Of a stretch of DNA of 64,000 nt, positions 27,337 to 38,600 are shown one piece after another. Positions within the stretch are counted from its first letter, which is position 1. Each line of letters starts with the position of its first letter. The position numbers were made by a program, and so were the translations under genes. The stretch spans positions 1-64,000 of the forward strand of contig CAWBPA010000023.1 in assembly GCA_963790545.1 (NCBI GenBank). Reading direction: 5' to 3'. The notes under the pieces are model-generated. The model did not search any database, had not been told where the DNA came from, and saw only the letters and a list, made by a program, of their open reading frames with translations. The DNA is from DATBJG01 sp963790545 (lineage in GTDB: Bacteria > Acidobacteriota > Vicinamibacteria > Vicinamibacterales > JAMQPK01).

Positions 27337-28083
27337 CGACCCCGCTGCGGCGGAAGCGATAAATACCCCGCGGCCCGCGGTGGGGACATCGAGATCACGC
27401 CCGTGCTTCATTCGAGCGTGCAGCTCGAGCATGCCGGCGTCGTCGTCCAGGTGGACCCCTGGAGCCTTGCCGATCTGTCTCGATTGAAGGCGGCGGATCT
27501 GATTCTCATCACCGACGATCCGGCGCACCATCTCGACATCGCGGCGATTCAGCGACTTGCGAAAGCCTTCTGCGCCTGTCGTGATCACCGCCAAGGGAAG
27601 GTGCGCTTTCCCGAGGGGCTCGTTCTGGCGAATGGAGCGTCAACAACCGTCTCGGGTATTCGCGTCGAGTCCGTTGCCGCGTACGACCTGACCCCAGGTG
27701 CGCCCGAACATCCCAAAGGTGAAGCGAGCGGCTATCTCGTGACGATAGGAGGACGGAGGATCTATTTCGCAGGCGTGACCGAATGTGTGCCAGAGTTGCG
27801 CGCGCTCAAGGATGTCGACGTGGCGTTCATGCCCATGAACATCCCTCCCCGTCGGATGACGCCGACTGCGGCCGCCGACTGCGTCAAGGCGCTCAAACCA
27901 AAGGTCGTCTACGTCTACCACTACGACCAGGGTGAAGCGGCTCGCTTGACCAACTCGAAGCCATCATCGGACTGGCTGCCGAGCGGGATGACCGTTGCCG
28001 AGAGCCTGCAGGCATTCAAGAATGCCCTCAAGAACGAGCCGATCGAGGTGCGGCTGCCGGATTGGTATGCTCGAAAAAACTGA
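27294..28083 (+). CDS. MBL-fold-like lipoprotein, several frame breaks
   Basis: ATG 27294 begins a signal segment (FTRIICVVAILTT); with one base removed near 27345 the sequence continues CGGSDKYPAARGGDIEITP, giving a lipoprotein-type Cys. The body is a metallo-hydrolase of the UlaG-like type (SSVQLEHAGVVVQVDPWS, LILITDDPAHHLD, YFAGVTECVPEL, KPKVVYVYHYDQ). The first zinc motif is degenerate, DDPAHHLD in place of HxHxDH, so activity is doubtful. Between 27562 and 27600 two compensating shifts hide the native APVVITAKG. Probably translated with the upstream secreted gene. Confidence 0.78.
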
Positions 28084-28166
28084 AAACTGGCGCCCTCCGC
28101 GAGCTCTGTGTTTGGATTTTGAAACTGAGTCTTGAGAACTGAGGACCAGTGACCGGAGAGAGAACG

Positions 28167-28791
28167 ATGACGGACGACCATGCCATTGCCAGTGTCGCGG
28201 AAGCTTCGCGAATGTTACCCGAAGCGGCCGCAACGAGCGAGCGCGACGAAAAGCTCTGGCCAGGCTCGATACCCACATGCGCAACTTCATCGCGCGGTCG
28301 CCATTTCTGTGCATGGGCACGTCGAGCGACCTGGGTGCCGATGTGACACCGCGTGGAGACCGGCCCGGCTTCGTGCACGTCCTCGACGACACGACAATCC
28401 TGATTCCGGACTGGCCCGGCAACAATCGTCTGGACTCTCTGACCAACATCGTCTTGAACCCTCGAGTCGGCCTCCTCCTCTTCATCCCTGGCGTCGACGA
28501 GACGCTGCGCATCAATGGCGTCGCGGAAGTGACGACCGATCCGGACTGATTCGCCGCTGGGACGTCAACGGAAAGCACCCGAATCGGTCTTGAAAGTCAC
28601 GGTGCAGCAGGCATTCCTGCACTGCGCAAAAGCCTTGATACGCTCGCATCTGTGGGGCAGCGAATATCGGATCGACCGCAAGGAGCTGCCGTCGTACGGA
28701 CAAATACTTAAAGACCAGACCGGAGTGTGCTGAGACGGTCCAGGAGATTCAGTCGGCGATCGACCATTCCTATCGAGAGACTCTGTACTGA
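28167..28791 (+). pseudogene. Pyridoxamine 5'-phosphate oxidase-like flavin protein, frame-broken
   Basis: Pieces in different frames read in order as a ~205-residue split-barrel protein of the MSMEG_1061-like group. From ATG 28167: MTDDHAIASVAEA; from ~28255: LDTHMRNFIARSPFLCMGTS, VTPRGDRPGFVHVLDDTTIL, DWPGNNRLDSLTNIVLNPRVGLLLF; from ~28590: VQQAFLHCAKALIRSHLWG; and the end SAIDHSYRETLY at 28791. At least three frame changes, near 28255, 28550 and 28730. Order and conservation suggest assembly indels rather than decay. It would bind FMN or a related cofactor. Confidence 0.7.
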
Positions 28792-28845
28792 GAACACACT
28801 GCGAAATTGGGTCGTAGGGCAGGCCTTGCTTTACAGACCGCCTGG

Positions 28846-28880
28846 AGGCCGGGTCCAAAGAGCAGGACCCGGCCTACGTA
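28846..28880. repeat. Hairpin-CTACGTA element
   Basis: AGGCCGGGTCC (28846-28856) pairs with GGACCCGGCCT (28865-28875) around an 8-base loop and is followed by TACGTA. A decayed partner, GTAGGGCAGGCCTTGCTTT, lies at 28814. Same family as 15296 and others. Confidence 0.75.
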
Positions 28881-28904
28881 CTGCCATTCCGGATTGAGGA
28901 CGTC

Positions 28905-29909
28905 ATGCCATCACGACTGTTGACCGGCGCGTTCGTACTTGTGGGGCTTTGTGCGACCTTGGCGGGGCAGCAGACAGGTGGGCCACCGCAGAACATCCCA
29001 CCGGTGGCGGGTGCTCGTGCGCCGCGCAACGCCGCAGAGCTCGACGAACTGTTCCGGCAGGTGTCGAACTGGGGTCGCTGGGGAAAAGACGACCAGCTCG
29101 GCGCCGCCAATCTGGTCACCGACGCCAAGCGAAAGCAGGCGGCGTCGCTCGTGAAGAATGGCGTTTCCGTGTCGCTCGCTCACAACCCGATGACGGAGAA
29201 AGCGGTCGACAACAACAACCCGTTCGAGCACACGATGATTCCGGGGTTCTTCATGGACACCTACAAGGTGTCGTATCACGGCTACGCGCACAGCCACATC
29301 GACGCGCTGTGCCATATCTTGTACAAGGATCAAACCTACAACGGCTATCCACGCGCTGAAGTGAATACCGAAAAGGGATGTACAAAGCTTGGCATCGACA
29401 ACCTGAAGAACGGCATTGTGACGCGCGGTATCCTCCTCGACATGCCGAGACTGAAAGGCCTCGCGTATCTGGAACCGGGCACCGCGATCTATACCGAGGA
29501 TCTGGAGGCGTGGGAGCGCAAAGCCGGCGTGAAAGTCTCACCCGGAGACGCCATCTTTCTGCGCACGGGTCGGTGGGCGCGCCGCGAGAAGCTCGGACCC
29601 TGGAACATTGCCCAGAATGCGGCGGGTGTCCATGCGTCGGTCGCGCCCTGGGTCAAGGCACGAGGCGTGGCGTTCGCGGGAAGCGATGCTGCGCTCGATG
29701 TCACCCCGTCGCTCGTTGAAGGGTCCAATCTGGCCGTGCATGCGCTCTTCATCACCGCCATGGGCATCCATCTCCTCGACAACCACGATCTCGAAGCAGT
29801 AGCCCAAACAGCCGCCAAACTGAACCGCTGGGAGTTCATGGTCACGATCGCGCCCGTGCCGGTGACGGGCGGGACCGGATTTCCGGTCAATACGATCGCG
29901 ACTTTTTAG
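28905..29909 (+). CDS. Exported cyclase-family protein (kynurenine formamidase-like)
   Basis: 334 residues with a signal peptide (LLTGAFVLVGLCATLAGQQ). The cyclase-family metal motif appears as YAHSHIDALCH (H-x-H-x-D-x-x-x-H) near residue 125, followed by GIVTRGILLDMP and VSPGDAIFLRTGRW, the standard order for Cyclase/formamidase proteins, which hydrolyse N-formyl or cyclic amide bonds using zinc or manganese. The family is normally cytoplasmic or secreted. It stands alone between hairpin repeats. Confidence 0.92.
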   Translation: MPSRLLTGAFVLVGLCATLAGQQTGGPPQNIPPVAGARAPRNAAELDELFRQVSNWGRWGKDDQLGAANLVTDAKRKQAASLVKNGVSVSLAHNPMTEKAVDNNNPFEHTMIPGFFMDTYKVSYHGYAHSHIDALCHILYKDQTYNGYPRAEVNTEKGCTKLGIDNLKNGIVTRGILLDMPRLKGLAYLEPGTAIYTEDLEAWERKAGVKVSPGDAIFLRTGRWARREKLGPWNIAQNAAGVHASVAPWVKARGVAFAGSDAALDVTPSLVEGSNLAVHALFITAMGIHLLDNHDLEAVAQTAAKLNRWEFMVTIAPVPVTGGTGFPVNTIATF

Positions 29910-29926
29910 GATCTTGCGAGCGCGGG

Positions 29927-29997
29927 TTCACCACAGAGGCCACGGAGGACACAGAGAAAACCGAAATTACTCTGTGACCTCTGTGACCTCCGTGGTG
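29927..29997. repeat. CACAGAGG hairpin repeat, copy 1
   Basis: Left arm TTCACCACAGAGGCCACGG (from 29927) folds onto right arm ACCTCTGTGACCTCCGTGGTG (to 29997). It lies between convergent genes. A second copy is at 50472-50548. Translated, it gives runs such as TEVTE, which warns against trusting short frames across it. Confidence 0.85.
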
Positions 29998-30749
29998 CGA
30001 AGTTGAGCCCGTATAGATTCGGACGACCTACGTCGTCGCGCCCAGAGGGCCGACGCTGCGAGGCCGACTCCAAGGAGTGTCACTGAAGCAGGTTCCGGAA
30101 CGGGAGTCGACGGATCCGACTGAGGTCCCAGTGTTGCGCCTACTCTGATGGAGCCTCTTTCGTACTCACCAAACTTGCAGGCCTGTAATCTCCCCTGTAG
30201 TTTCCGTTGCACGGGTAGGCAATGTCCTTGATGTAAAGAGCCGCATAAATCTGACCGTACTTGTCGAGTTCGAGAAAGTCGGTCAGTAGCAGGTCCACGT
30301 TCGAACGTCCAGCCGTGTATTTCGGCTTCCTGCGGCCGTGGTCGGTCCAGCCATAGAGGATCGTGCTGTACGGCCCCACGCCGCTGTACGACCACCCCTT
30401 ACCATCGTCATCGCCGACGTCGAACCGTCCCTTGTACGGTCGCACCCTGAAGTCGTTTGTATCCAGTTCGAGCCTGACGGTCCAACGACGTGATGCGTTC
30501 GGCCGTGCCTGAGAAGTTCAGCATCAGGTGCCGGAATTTGTCGTAGCTGCCCTCCAGGTCGAGCGTCAACAGCAGATCGCCATTGCCGGGCGAGTCGCTC
30601 AGAGTCAGCGTCCCGTACACTGCGGATGGTGAGCAGGTCTTCTTGCCGGTGAGAACGCAGTCGAAGTCGAAGGTGATTTGGGCCGCGAGGGCGGGGGAAC
30701 CGCTCACCAGAAACAGGGCAACAGCAAATGCTGAAATCGTTCTAGCCAC
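29967..30749 (-). CDS. PEP-CTERM sorting-domain protein, two frame breaks
   Basis: Signal peptide (TISAFAVALFLVSGSPALAAQ) then an Ig-like beta-rich domain (ITFDFDCVLTGKKTCSPSAVYGTLTLSD; in a second frame WSYSGVGPYSTILYGWTDH and VDLLLTDFLELDKYGQIYAAL), and in a third frame PVPEPASVTLLGVGLAASAL followed by RRRR. That is the PEP motif, hydrophobic helix and basic cluster recognised by exosortase. Frame changes near 30475 and 30155. The protein should be exported, anchored and processed at the cell surface. No exosortase gene lies in this window. The reading stops inside the CACAGAGG repeat. Confidence 0.8.
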
Positions 30750-30958
30750 GGGATCACCGATTCATCAGTCTAACAACCGTAGGACGGGAGGTCTCGATAC
30801 TCTTTGAGACACGGCTGGTTTTGTGTGCAACTGTCGGGCCAGGCCACGAAAAGACCCGCCAGCATCTCTTCAGACACATGGCGGGCCACCAGATGACGCG
30901 GAATACTACAGGCCGAGCGGCCCGTTCGACTCGCTTCGCTCGCTCAGGGCAGGCAGAG
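30750..30958. other. Intergenic with a GAGCGAAGCGAGTCG-type repeat
   Basis: No gene is supported. 30926-30953 carries GACTCGCTTCGCTCGCTCAG, the reverse complement of the element at 11265-11300; both may be copies of one dispersed short repeat. Confidence 0.5.
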
Positions 30959-32023
30959 CTACTCGAACGGATCGCGTGTGATGTCGTTTTGCGGATCCTT
31001 GCGCGGTCTGACTATCCCTATTTTCAAGTCTTCTTCGATCGCCTTGTCCTCGGCACGCTCCGCGCTCAGGATGTACTTGATGGCGCCGTTCCCTTCGTGG
31101 CATTCGTACGGAAGAGTCTGAAAGTCAGGCGGCGACACGAGTGGCACCGATAGCGTCCAGGGTTTCGTATAGGTCTTCGGATCGTCGAGGGTGATTTCGT
31201 ACTGAAGCACGTCGTCGGCCACGCGCGTGAAGCGTTCCGTCATCCGCATCTCTGCGCTATGACGAAGACCGTTGCCGTTGGGACCGATGCTCGTCTGGTC
31301 GTTGAAATTGGTCGTTTCGACAACCAGCGTGTTCCCTTCCCAGCGCCCGCGCGAATCGCCGAGGTACGGACGGATGTTCTGTCCGAGGTGCGGGCGCCCG
31401 TCGACCGGAATGAGTCGCGTGTCGTGGATCATTTCGTACGTGATCACGAAATATTCGGGCGTCTGTAGAATTCGATTGCCGTTGCCGTAGGGCACGGGCA
31501 GCACGCCGCCAACGATGCCGCGCGTGATGCAGCGATCGTAGAGTGTGAAATCTTCCGGGCCGTGGAAGGGGCCGAGTCCGAAGCTGCCTCTGTCCCGGGG
31601 CGCTCGTCGCAACTCTGCCTGCGGAGTGACGGCCGGCGTTCTCCCGTTTGGCGGATCGATGATGAGCGAGGTTTGACGAAACGTCTTGGTGAGAAACGCG
31701 CCGTCTCGACCGCCGGTCTGCACGCCGGTGGCATTGCGCGCGTTCTGTCGAACCTGTTCGTCTCTTGCCTGCTTGGCGGCAAACTCTTCGTCGGTCAGGA
31801 GCGCCCTCGTGCCGAACTGTTCAGGGCGATCCCGTGGAATGCCGCGCGCGCCGTCACTCGTCCATGCTCCCTGCAGATCAGGATGGCCCCATGCCGTCCG
31901 TGGTGGCGTCCAGTTCGATGCAGCCGTTCCAGGATTTGCTGCCGGCGCCTGAGCTTCCGCAAGCCCCGTTGCCAACAGCCCCATTATCAGGATGGCCAAT
32001 AGGGTCGGCACTCGTCTGATCAT
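30959..32023 (-). CDS. Secreted ~360-residue protein, family copy 2
   Basis: 354 residues from ATG 32023 with a signal peptide (TLLAILIMGLLATGLAEAQ). It carries every block of the family: NWTPPRTAWGHPDLQGAWTS, RPEQFGTRALLTDEEFAAK, LIIDPPNGRTP, GPEDFTLYDRCITRG, YGNGNRILQTP, EMIHDTRLIPVDGRPHLG, GRWEGNTLVVETTNFNDQTS and LPYECHEGNGAIKYILSAER. GAGGAGAT precedes the start. It lies downstream of a TonB receptor with an inverted hairpin pair between. The frame is intact. No enzymatic motif is recognised. Confidence 0.88.
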   Translation of the reverse strand: MIRRVPTLLAILIMGLLATGLAEAQAPAANPGTAASNWTPPRTAWGHPDLQGAWTSDGARGIPRDRPEQFGTRALLTDEEFAAKQARDEQVRQNARNATGVQTGGRDGAFLTKTFRQTSLIIDPPNGRTPAVTPQAELRRAPRDRGSFGLGPFHGPEDFTLYDRCITRGIVGGVLPVPYGNGNRILQTPEYFVITYEMIHDTRLIPVDGRPHLGQNIRPYLGDSRGRWEGNTLVVETTNFNDQTSIGPNGNGLRHSAEMRMTERFTRVADDVLQYEITLDDPKTYTKPWTLSVPLVSPPDFQTLPYECHEGNGAIKYILSAERAEDKAIEEDLKIGIVRPRKDPQNDITRDPFE

Positions 32024-32061
32024 GTCGATCTCCTCGGCGGACTGAGCAGGCCGCGTATTTC

Positions 32062-32150
32062 GGCGGACCTGAAGGTCCGCCCTACGTACTGTCACGATAG
32101 CTTACCAAGAAAGACAAGAGCGGTACGTAGGCCGGACCTTCAGGTCCGGC
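32062..32150. repeat. Inverted pair of hairpin-CTACGTA elements
   Basis: GGCGGACCT/AGGTCCGCC (32062-32081) is followed by CTACGTA. Then, after about 35 bp, TACGTAG (32124-32130) is followed by GCCGGACCT/AGGTCCGGC (32131-32150). The two units face each other. Confidence 0.88.
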
Positions 32151-32219
32151 AAATGGACACGAAATAGACGAGAAGCTCCGGCTCTGAGCCGAAGCCCAGA
32201 GCCGAGATCCGAAGTCCGC

Positions 32220-35200
32220 CTAAAAGTCGTACTGAAACGTGATCTTTGCCGTCCGCGCCGTGAGCACGGTTACTGGCACCTGCCACCGGCCATTTGGCAC
32301 GTACGTGACCACGTTGTTCACGGCGTAGTTGAGGACCGTGTCGAGGTTGGGGGCGTTGTAGAGGTCGAGTGCGATAAGTGCCCGGTTCCCGCCGAACCGA
32401 AGGACTTTTCCCACCCGGAAGTCGAGGATGTTCACCCTATCGGTCTGCATCTGATCGGGCGCGAGCAGGTTCACACTGACGTTCGGGCGCGTTACCTGAG
32501 AGCGGCCGACCGAGCGACAGCGCTGCCACTGCGCTCGGGACCTGCCAGTCCGCACGCAACGGAACGCCGGGGCTGCTTGTAAAGCTAGCGGCAAGCTGCA
32601 CGTCAATCTTCGGAACGGTGTACGTGCCAGCGGCCGTCCAGCGAGTCGTGATTCCTGGCGCGACATAGCAGTACGGATTCGCAGGGTCGTACGGGATACC
32701 GCCCTGTGAGGACACTCCGGTGGAGACCTGTTCGGGTAATGCGGCCCGCACGCCGCAGGAGTCGATCACCTGTTCCCCGGTGCTCGTTCCCCCTTGCAGC
32801 TGCAGGCCGTTCCGCAGCCGCGCGTTCACGCTCACGTCGATGCCGTTGTAGACCATCGACACGTCGCCGTACGTCGGCGAATACGTGCGATTGTTGTCGG
32901 TCTGCCCGAATTTGTCGTTGTTGACATTGTAGAGTCCGGAGACAACGTAGCCGCCACCGCCCGGCAGCCGCGGATCGAGCGGCGCGGTGACGCTGAACTC
33001 GGTGAAGTCCGACGGGGACACGGCACGGTTGTCGGTCACCGTGAAGTTCTGCAGCCAACGCCGGAGATAGCTTGCCTCCACAGAGATCCGCGGCAAGATT
33101 TCGTGTTGGACGGTCAGTCCGATGAGCCAATCGGACGGCCGGTTGTACCAGCCCTTGAGGATCTGTTCGTCGTAGGAGAGGCTGTACACGTTTTTCCCGA
33201 AGTTCAGATTGCTCCAGGCTCCGCACAAATCGCCGCCACTGGCCCGAAGATCCTGCAGGGTCCCAATCATCAGATTACAATCGGGCGTGTAATTTCCGTT
33301 GGTGTCGGTCCACGCCCGCGTCACGCTGGTGGAGATGCGCGCCTCCGGCAGGAGTGCCGAGTAAGGGCCGTTGCCGTTGACGGCCGCTTCGAGATATCGG
33401 CCCGTGTTGAACTTGATGGCCGTCTTCCCGTCACCGAACAAGTCGTACGCCACGCCTATCCGTGGGTCGATGTCGTGGTACCCAATGACCCCCTTCGACT
33501 TCGGGAAGACGAGCGCTGTCGGGAGGTAGTTTGTCGGGCCGATCTGTTGCTCAGGGTAATAGCTCCACGCATGGTCGTAGCGCAGCGCACCCTGCATCGT
33601 GAGCTTTCCGCGAGTCCACTGATCTTGCAGGTAGATCGCGTCGTATCGGGTGCGCGAGTCGGTCTGGTACGGGGTCAGTTCCTGCGTGAGCTGGTTCGGC
33701 ACGCCATTATTGAAGCGGTATTGCAGGTTGTAGTTGTTCCTGTGCGGGTAACGCGTTTCCCAGTGGTGTACTCCTTGATAGCCGAGCTTCACGCTGTGCG
33801 CGCCGGTGACATAGGTCGCCGACGCGGCCATCCGGGTCGGCTGCATGTAGTCGGCTTGCCAGTTCTGCGCGCGGTAGGTCAGGTTCGCGAGGTTGCCGTT
33901 GTTTGGACAGCCCCCAGCGCATTGTTCGACCACGCGAATCAGCTCGCGATCGTTCCCCGGCCGTTCGCGCCCGTTCCAGTTCTGTTGATACATCCCGATG
34001 CTGGCCTCGATTAAAAGCCGGTTCGTCATGGTCGAGGTCCACTTCGCCTGGTACATCGGCGAGCGACCTGATCCACCCACAGTGCCCGTCTCAGGCGATG
34101 CCAGACCGGCGCCGCCGACGACACCTATTTGCGGGGTATCACTGAGCCTGAAAGCACCGGCGTCCCCGAAGAGGTTCAGCTTGTCTCGGGAAGTGAGCTG
34201 GATCGTCAGACGCACGGTCGGGTTGAGGGCTCCTTGGGAGGTGTTGTTGGCAGGACGACTCGTGTCCGGATCGTAGTTCCACTTGGTTCGGTCACCGGCG
34301 TTCTTGTTGAAAAAGACGCCCGCGCCGAAGTCGGTGCCGGTTCCGTTGTACCGAAGGGCGAAGAAGAACCACGCCCGATCTCGCTTCAGGGGGCCGCCGG
34401 TCATCCAGCTCGTGTCCCACAAATAGTTGGTTTTGGACGGTGCCTGAAGCCCCGCGTCTTTCAGTTCCTGCGTGTAGTTGCTGGCTTGCCACGAGCCCGT
34501 CATGCCGGAACCCTGGAAACGGTGCTGAAATGTGTTACCGCCGAGCCGTGGGACCAGGTTGACGACGGGTCCACCCACCTCGGCTTCGCCCAATCCGGCG
34601 CCGGTCGTCATGACTACTTCCTCAGTGGTGTCGAGCCGCCCGTAGCCCGAGACTCCGCCACCGTTGATGGCCGCTCCTGTGCCAATTCCATCCGTCTGGG
34701 CCATCCCCTCGTTGCCGCGTCCACCTCGGCCGCCAAAGACGATCATGCCGGGGTTCAGCTGGACGTTGGGATTGCCGCCACCCGATTGAATCATCGACGG
34801 CATCAGGACCATCACTGCCGCGTAGCCTTGCGCAGTTGGCAGGGCTTCGATCAGGCTGTTGTCCAGCGTGCGCTGGCGCCGCGCGCTCTGCACGTCCACA
34901 ATCGGGCTTTCACCCGTCACGGTGACCGTTTCCTCGAGCGTGCCGACGCGCATCTCGACGTTGACTGTGGAGACAAAGTCTGCAGGCAGCTCGAGCGCTT
35001 CACGTTTGAGGGTGGTGAACCCCGTCAGTGAGAAGGTCACGGTGTAGGTGCCCTGCCGAAGCTCGAGAATGCGGTACTGACCGCTGCCGTCAGTTACGGC
35101 AGAGCGGACCTTCTCGATGAGCGCATCGCTCGCTGCTTCGACCGTCACGCCCGGCAGTACCGCGCCGGACGTGTCTCTGACCACACCAGTAATAGAGGAC

Positions 35201-35277
35201 TGAGCGGTGACGAGGGCCGGGATCAGAAGAAACCCGACCAAGGTAAGCACGAGCCGCACTTCTGCCATACGTCGCAT
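32220..35277 (-). CDS. TonB-dependent receptor, Oar-like, tandem copy A, one frame break
   Basis: About 1,018 residues. Signal peptide (LTLVGFLLIPALVTAQ), carboxypeptidase-regulatory-like domain (SSITGVVRDTSGAVLPGVTV, YRILELRQGTYTVTFSLTG), plug (SPIVDVQSARRQRTLDNSLI), then barrel. The last ~90 residues are in another frame after an indel near 32490, ending VLTARTAKITFQYDF with a terminal Phe. Very similar to the receptor at 35629-38669, block by block. Upstream is a good promoter at 35393. Substrate unknown; Oar-type receptors in Acidobacteria are greatly expanded. Confidence 0.94.
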
Positions 35278-35392
35278 AACGGGCTCCCTTCACTGCAGGT
35301 TTTCCCAGCGCCGGCATGACGTGAGGACGCGTGAGGCGTTGACCACGCGACCTCAGAGAAAGAGTGCGACAAACGATTGTAAAAGTGACCTT

Positions 35393-35421
35393 CTTATACG
35401 CCCGTAACCCGGGTAGGTCAA
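35393..35421 (-). promoter_or_regulatory. Promoter of TonB receptor A
   Basis: On the minus strand TTGACC (35416-35421) and TATAAG (35393-35398) are 17 bp apart, giving a leader of about 110 bases. The same boxes with an 18-bp spacer precede the paralogue at 38786-38815, with shared ACGGGCG before the -10. Confidence 0.7.
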
Positions 35422-35445
35422 CACACTTCACGGCGGCTGAATCAC

Positions 35446-35535
35446 GGCGGGGCTTAAGCCCCGCCCTACGTACTGCCCGTGACGGTACGTAGGCCGGACC
35501 TTCAGCGGTACGTAGGCCGGACCTTCAGGTCCGGC
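35446..35535. repeat. Inverted pair of hairpin elements plus a partial tandem copy
   Basis: GGCGGGGCT/AGCCCCGCC (35446-35465) then CTACGTA. Opposing it, CGGTACGTAGGCCGGACC TTCAG appears twice in tandem, at 35484-35504 (half hairpin only) and 35506-35535 (full hairpin GCCGGACCT/AGGTCCGGC). The half copy shows that the unit duplicates in place. Confidence 0.88.
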
Positions 35536-35628
35536 AAATCTGTGAGTGAAAAACGAAGGGATGAAATTAAGGAGCTCCCGGCTCTGAACCGAAGTCCAGA
35601 GCCGAGAGCCTTAGAGCCGAAAGCCGCC

Positions 35629-38600
35629 CTAGAAGTCGTACTGCACGGTCAGCTTAACGGTCCGCGCCGTCAGCACCGCCGTCGGCACCAACCACTGGCC
35701 GTTGGGGACGTAGTTGAAGTTCTGCGTGATCACGGTGTCGAGATTGAGGAAATTGTACATGTCGACTGCGACAAGCGCTCGATTCGGGCCAATCCGCATG
35801 ACTTTCCCAAAACGGATATCCCAAATGTTGACGCGAGGGGCCGCCAGTTGATCGGGCGCCACGAGGTTCACGACGACATTTGGTACGCTCCCCGAGAGCG
35901 GCCGACCGAGGGATTTCGCCGCCTCGGTGCTCGGGACGTTCCAGTTGGCCTGAAGAGGCACCCCCGGGCTGCTCGTCAACGTGCTGGCGACCTGCACGTC
36001 AATTTTGGGAATCGTGTAGCTGCCAGCAGCCGTGAGTCGTGTTGTCACCCCAGGTGAGTTCAGGCAATGGGGGTTCGTTGGGCTGTACGCAATGCCACCC
36101 TGCGAGGACGCACCTGTAGAGACCTGCTCAGGCAATGCGGCTCGCACCCCGCAGGAATCGACCACTGTTTCGCCAGTGCTCGTCCCAAACTGCATCTGCA
36201 AACCGTTGCGCAGGCGTGCATTCACGCTGACATCCACGCCGTTGTACACCTGAGAAACATCCCCGTACGCTGGTGAGTACGTCCGGCTGGTTGTTGGTTT
36301 GCCCGAACTTGTCGGGGACAACGTCGTAGAGTCCGGACACGACATAGCCACCACCGCCTGGCAGCCGGGGATCGAGTGGCGCGGTGACGCTGAATTCAGT
36401 GAAGTCCGACGCGGCAAGTGCGAGGTTGTCGGTCACCGTAAAGTTCTGGAGCCATCGTCGGAGGTAGCTCGCTTCCACGGATACACGCGGAATAATTTCC
36501 TGCTGGACGGTGACCCCAATCAGCCAATCCGACGGCCGGTTGTACCAGCCTTTGAGGATCTCCTCGTCATACGAAAGGCTGAAGACCTCCTTCCCGAAGT
36601 TCAAATTGCTCCACTGGCCGCATTGGTCACCGCCGCTCGCGCGGAGATCCTGCGCCAACCCGTTCATCAGGTCACAATCCGCCACGAAGTTTCGGTTGGC
36701 GTCGTTCCAGGTCCTCGTCACGTTTGTCGGGACGCGAGACGCGGGCAGAAGCTCCGAGTAGTTTCCGTTGCCGTTGACGGCCGGCTCGAGATACCGGCCA
36801 GTGTTGAACTTGAGCGCCGTCTTGCCGTTGCCAAACAGGTCGTATGCAAGGCCGAACCGTGGATTGATGTCGTGGTACCCCAGGACGCCTTTCGTATCCG
36901 GGAAAACAAGCGGCGTCGGGAGGAACCGCGTCGGTCCGATTTGCTGTGCCGGGTAGTAGCTCCGGGCGTAGTCGTAGCGCAGCGCTCCCTGCAGCGTCGC
37001 CTTCCCGCGGGTCCACTGGTCCTGCACATAGACGGCGTCGTACCGGGTGCGCGAGTCGGTCCGGTAATCAGCCAGACGCTGCGTCAGCTGGTTCGGCACG
37101 CCGTTGCTGAAGCGGTACTCGAGGCGCTGGTCGTTGTGATAGGGGGCACGATAGTCCCAGTGGTGTACGCCCTGGTAGCCGATCTTCACATTGTGCGCGC
37201 CGGTGACGTAGGTGCCAGCCGCGTGCCACCGTGTCGGCTGCATGTAGTCGGCGTTCCAGAGTTGGGCGCGATAGGTCAGGTTCGCGAGATTGCCATTATT
37301 TGGACAGCCGGTGGCGCACTGTTCGACAACCCGTATCAGAGAGCGGTCGTTTCCCGGTCGCTCGCGGCCGTTCCAGTTTTGCTGGTAGATCCCCAAGCTC
37401 GCTTCGAGCAACAGCCGGTTGGTCATCGTCGAGGTCCACTTGGCCTGCCACATCGGGGAGCGGGTTGTGCCACCGACCGTTCCTGTTTCGGGCGCTGCGA
37501 TTGCAGCGGCTCCCACGACACCTATTTGTGGGCTATCGCTGAGCCTGAACGCACCCGCGTCCGCGAACAGGTTCAGCTTGTCGCGGGAGGAAAGCTGCAT
37601 CGTCAGACGGATCGTCGGGTTGAGCTGCCCCGAGGAATCGTTGCGGGCGGGACGGTCCAGGTCCGGGTCGTAGTTCCACTTCGTCGGATCACCAGCGTTC
37701 TTGTTGAAAAACACGCCGGCCCGATCTTCGCCAATTCCGTTGTATCTCAGTGCCAGGAAGAACCACATGCGATCTCGCCTGATAGGTCCGCCGCTCATCA
37801 TGCTGGTGTCCCACAGATAGTTGGTCTTGGCCGGAGTCACCAGCCCGGCGGCTTTCAGCTCCGCAGTGTAGTTGCTGCTCTGCCAGGCGCCCGTCATGCC
37901 CGAGCCTTGGAAGCGATGCTGAAATGTATTGCCGCCGAGACGTGGGACCAGGTTGACGATGGGGCCACCCATTTCTGCCTCACCCAAACCGGCACCGGTG
38001 GTCATGACAACTTCTTCGGTCGTGTCGAGTCGCCCGTAGCCCGACACGCCACCGCCGTTGATGGCAGCGCCCGTGCCAATGCCATCGGTCTGCGCCATGC
38101 CTTCGTTTCCGCGTCCGCCGCGGCCGCCGAAGACGATCATCCCAGGGTTCAGCTGGACGTTGTTATTGGCGCCCCCGGATTGGATATACGACGGCATCAA
38201 CACCATGACCGACGCGTATCCTTGTGCGGTTGGAAGAGCTTCGATCAAACTGTTGTCCAAGGTCCGCTGTCGGCGTCGCGCTTTGGACATCCACGATCGG
38301 GCTTTCCCCCGTGACCGTTACCGTTTCCTCGAGCGTGCCGACCCGCATGTCAGCGTTCACGGTAGACACGAAGTCGGCGGGCAATTCGAGCCCTTCGCGT
38401 TTGATTGTGCTGAAACCCGTCAGCGAGAAGGTCACCGTGTAGATACCGGGCCGCAACTCGAGAATTCGATACTGGCCCGTGCCGTCGGTGACTGCTGAGC
38501 GCACCTTTTCAATCAGTGCGTCGCTCGCCGCTTCGACGGTCACGCCCGGCAGCACGGCGCCGGACGTATCTCGAACCACGCCTGTGATGGACGATTGCGC

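Noticed and set aside
36299..38314. 671-residue plus-strand frame opposite TonB receptor B
   Set aside because: Antisense shadow of the receptor; composition is unlike a real protein and the minus strand has clear domains.
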